Assembly (NCBI GenBank): GCA_023387555.1
Contig: JAEWHY010000343.1
Location: forward strand, 1 to 13,983
Source of the DNA: Pseudomonadota bacterium
GTDB lineage: Bacteria; Pseudomonadota; Alphaproteobacteria; Rhizobiales; Xanthobacteraceae
DNA length: 13,983 bases
Direction of reading: 5' to 3'
This document shows positions 13,542-13,983 of this stretch, piece after piece. A program made the translations under genes and the position numbers. The notes under the pieces were generated by a model that was not told where the DNA came from, ran no database searches, and saw only the letters and a program-made list of their open reading frames with translations. The stretch's first letter is position 1. Each line of letters begins with the position of its first letter.

Positions 13542-13835
13542 ATGCCGGCACGATCGAAGAAGCAGCAGATGGCCGCGGGCGCGGCGCTCGCCGCCAAGCG
13601 CGGCAAACGCTCCAAGGCGAGTTTGCGCGGCGCCTCGCGCAGCATGGCCGAGTCGATGAGCCAATCCGAATTGCGGGAATTTGCCGGCACCAAGCGCCGC
13701 AGCCTGCCCCGCTCCGCCAAGAAGACCGGCACCAAGAAACGCAGCACGACAAAACGCGGCACAACACGCACCGCAGCGAAACGGGCCGCAACGAAACGCA
13801 CTGCGAAAAAGGCCACGGCGAAGAAGCGCAAGTGA
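13542..13835 (+). CDS. DUF3008 protein with a histone H1-like lysine/arginine tail
   Basis: A 97-residue very basic protein. Residues 1-50 (MPARSKKQQMAAGAALAAKR, then SLRGASRSMAESMSQSELREFAGTKR) match the small DUF3008 family, which normally ends near residue 55-60. Residues 55-97 are a low-complexity run of Lys, Arg, Thr and Ala (units such as TTKRGTTRTAAKR and TAKKATAKKRK) resembling bacterial histone H1-like tails. DNA or RNA binding is therefore plausible but not shown. The start at 13542 has AAGGGA about 8 bases upstream and the family-typical MPARSK start; the frame opens earlier (13443), overlapping the membrane protein gene. It ends 17 bp from the convergent gene. Confidence 0.83.
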   Translation: MPARSKKQQMAAGAALAAKRGKRSKASLRGASRSMAESMSQSELREFAGTKRRSLPRSAKKTGTKKRSTTKRGTTRTAAKRAATKRTAKKATAKKRK

Positions 13836-13851
13836 CCGGCGCCGGACGGCT

Positions 13852-13983
13852 TCAATCCTGTGGCGGCTGATCGTCCTCGACGTGGAAGCGATGCAGGACG
13901 CGGTGGAAGACCGGCGCCAGGATGAAGCCGGTCGCGATCAGGATGATCAGCCCGGACAGCAGCGCGTAGAAACCGGCGAAGAT
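13852..13983 (-). CDS. Membrane protein, C-terminal part only (runs off the window)
   Basis: The minus-strand frame from the window edge to a TGA at 13852-13854 encodes 43 residues. They contain a hydrophobic helix (GFYALLSGLIILIATGFILAP), a basic histidine-rich stretch (VFHRVLHRFH) and an acidic end (VEDDQPPQD). It is the C-terminal tail of a gene starting beyond 13983. The helix followed by a basic cytoplasmic segment is typical of an inner-membrane protein. The family is not recognised. Confidence 0.6.
   Translation of the reverse strand: MFAGFYALLSGLIILIATGFILAPVFHRVLHRFHVEDDQPPQD

Noticed and set aside
1..13983. CRISPR arrays, rRNA genes, prophage or toxin-antitoxin modules
   Set aside because: No regularly spaced repeats, rRNA signatures, phage structural genes or paired toxin were seen; the lone XRE-type gene has no toxin next to it.

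Overview
The window looks like chromosomal DNA from a GC-rich alphaproteobacterium of the Hyphomicrobiales, most likely the Bradyrhizobium/Rhodopseudomonas/Afipia group. The evidence is high GC, the flavour of the proteins (DUF4112, DUF3008, the TIGR03914/3915/3916-type DNA-repair set, DctA) and a direct-repeat GAAC-N7-GAAC LexA site, which is the alphaproteobacterial form. This placement is inference from protein and site types, not from a database match.

Layout. 1-456: mostly non-coding, holding a frameshifted remnant of an IS3-family transposase. 457-532 (-): a tRNA with anticodon CAU, most like tRNA-Ile2. 728-1303 (-): a secreted lytic transglycosylase. 1506-3208 (-): a two-gene operon, a flavin hydroxylase resembling 3-hydroxybenzoate 6-hydroxylase followed by a MarR repressor, with a clear promoter and twin palindromic operator at 3255-3284. 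3389-3498 (-): a candidate structured small RNA with its own strong promoter. 3685-3987 (-): a small hypothetical protein, divergent from a small XRE-type regulator (4251-4565, +). 4779-6119 (+): DctA, converging on an amidohydrolase-2 decarboxylase-like enzyme (6148-7113, -). 7114-7723: no convincing gene, but a highly self-complementary element (7245-7595) with a promoter reading into it on the minus strand. 7724-8122 (-): DUF4112 protein, divergent from a membrane protein (8216-8812, +).

8876-11623 (+) is the most interesting block: a LexA box, then a radical SAM protein with a C-terminal helix-hairpin-helix, then three bases later a fusion of a TIGR03915-type domain with a UdgX uracil-DNA glycosylase-like domain carrying the crosslinking-type KRRIH loop. 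This reads as an SOS-controlled DNA-repair or DNA-modification operon whose radical SAM chemistry is, to my knowledge, undefined. It abuts, stop codon to stop codon, a lipid kinase (11624-12511, -). A YciA-type acyl-CoA thioesterase (12599-13009, -) follows, then a small two-helix membrane protein (13126-13485, +), a DUF3008 protein with a histone H1-like lysine-rich tail (13542-13835, +) and the C-terminus of another membrane protein (13852-13983, -, cut by the window edge).

Two metabolic themes are present: uptake and breakdown of organic and aromatic acids (hydroxylase/MarR, DctA, amidohydrolase) and SOS DNA repair. They are linked only by proximity.
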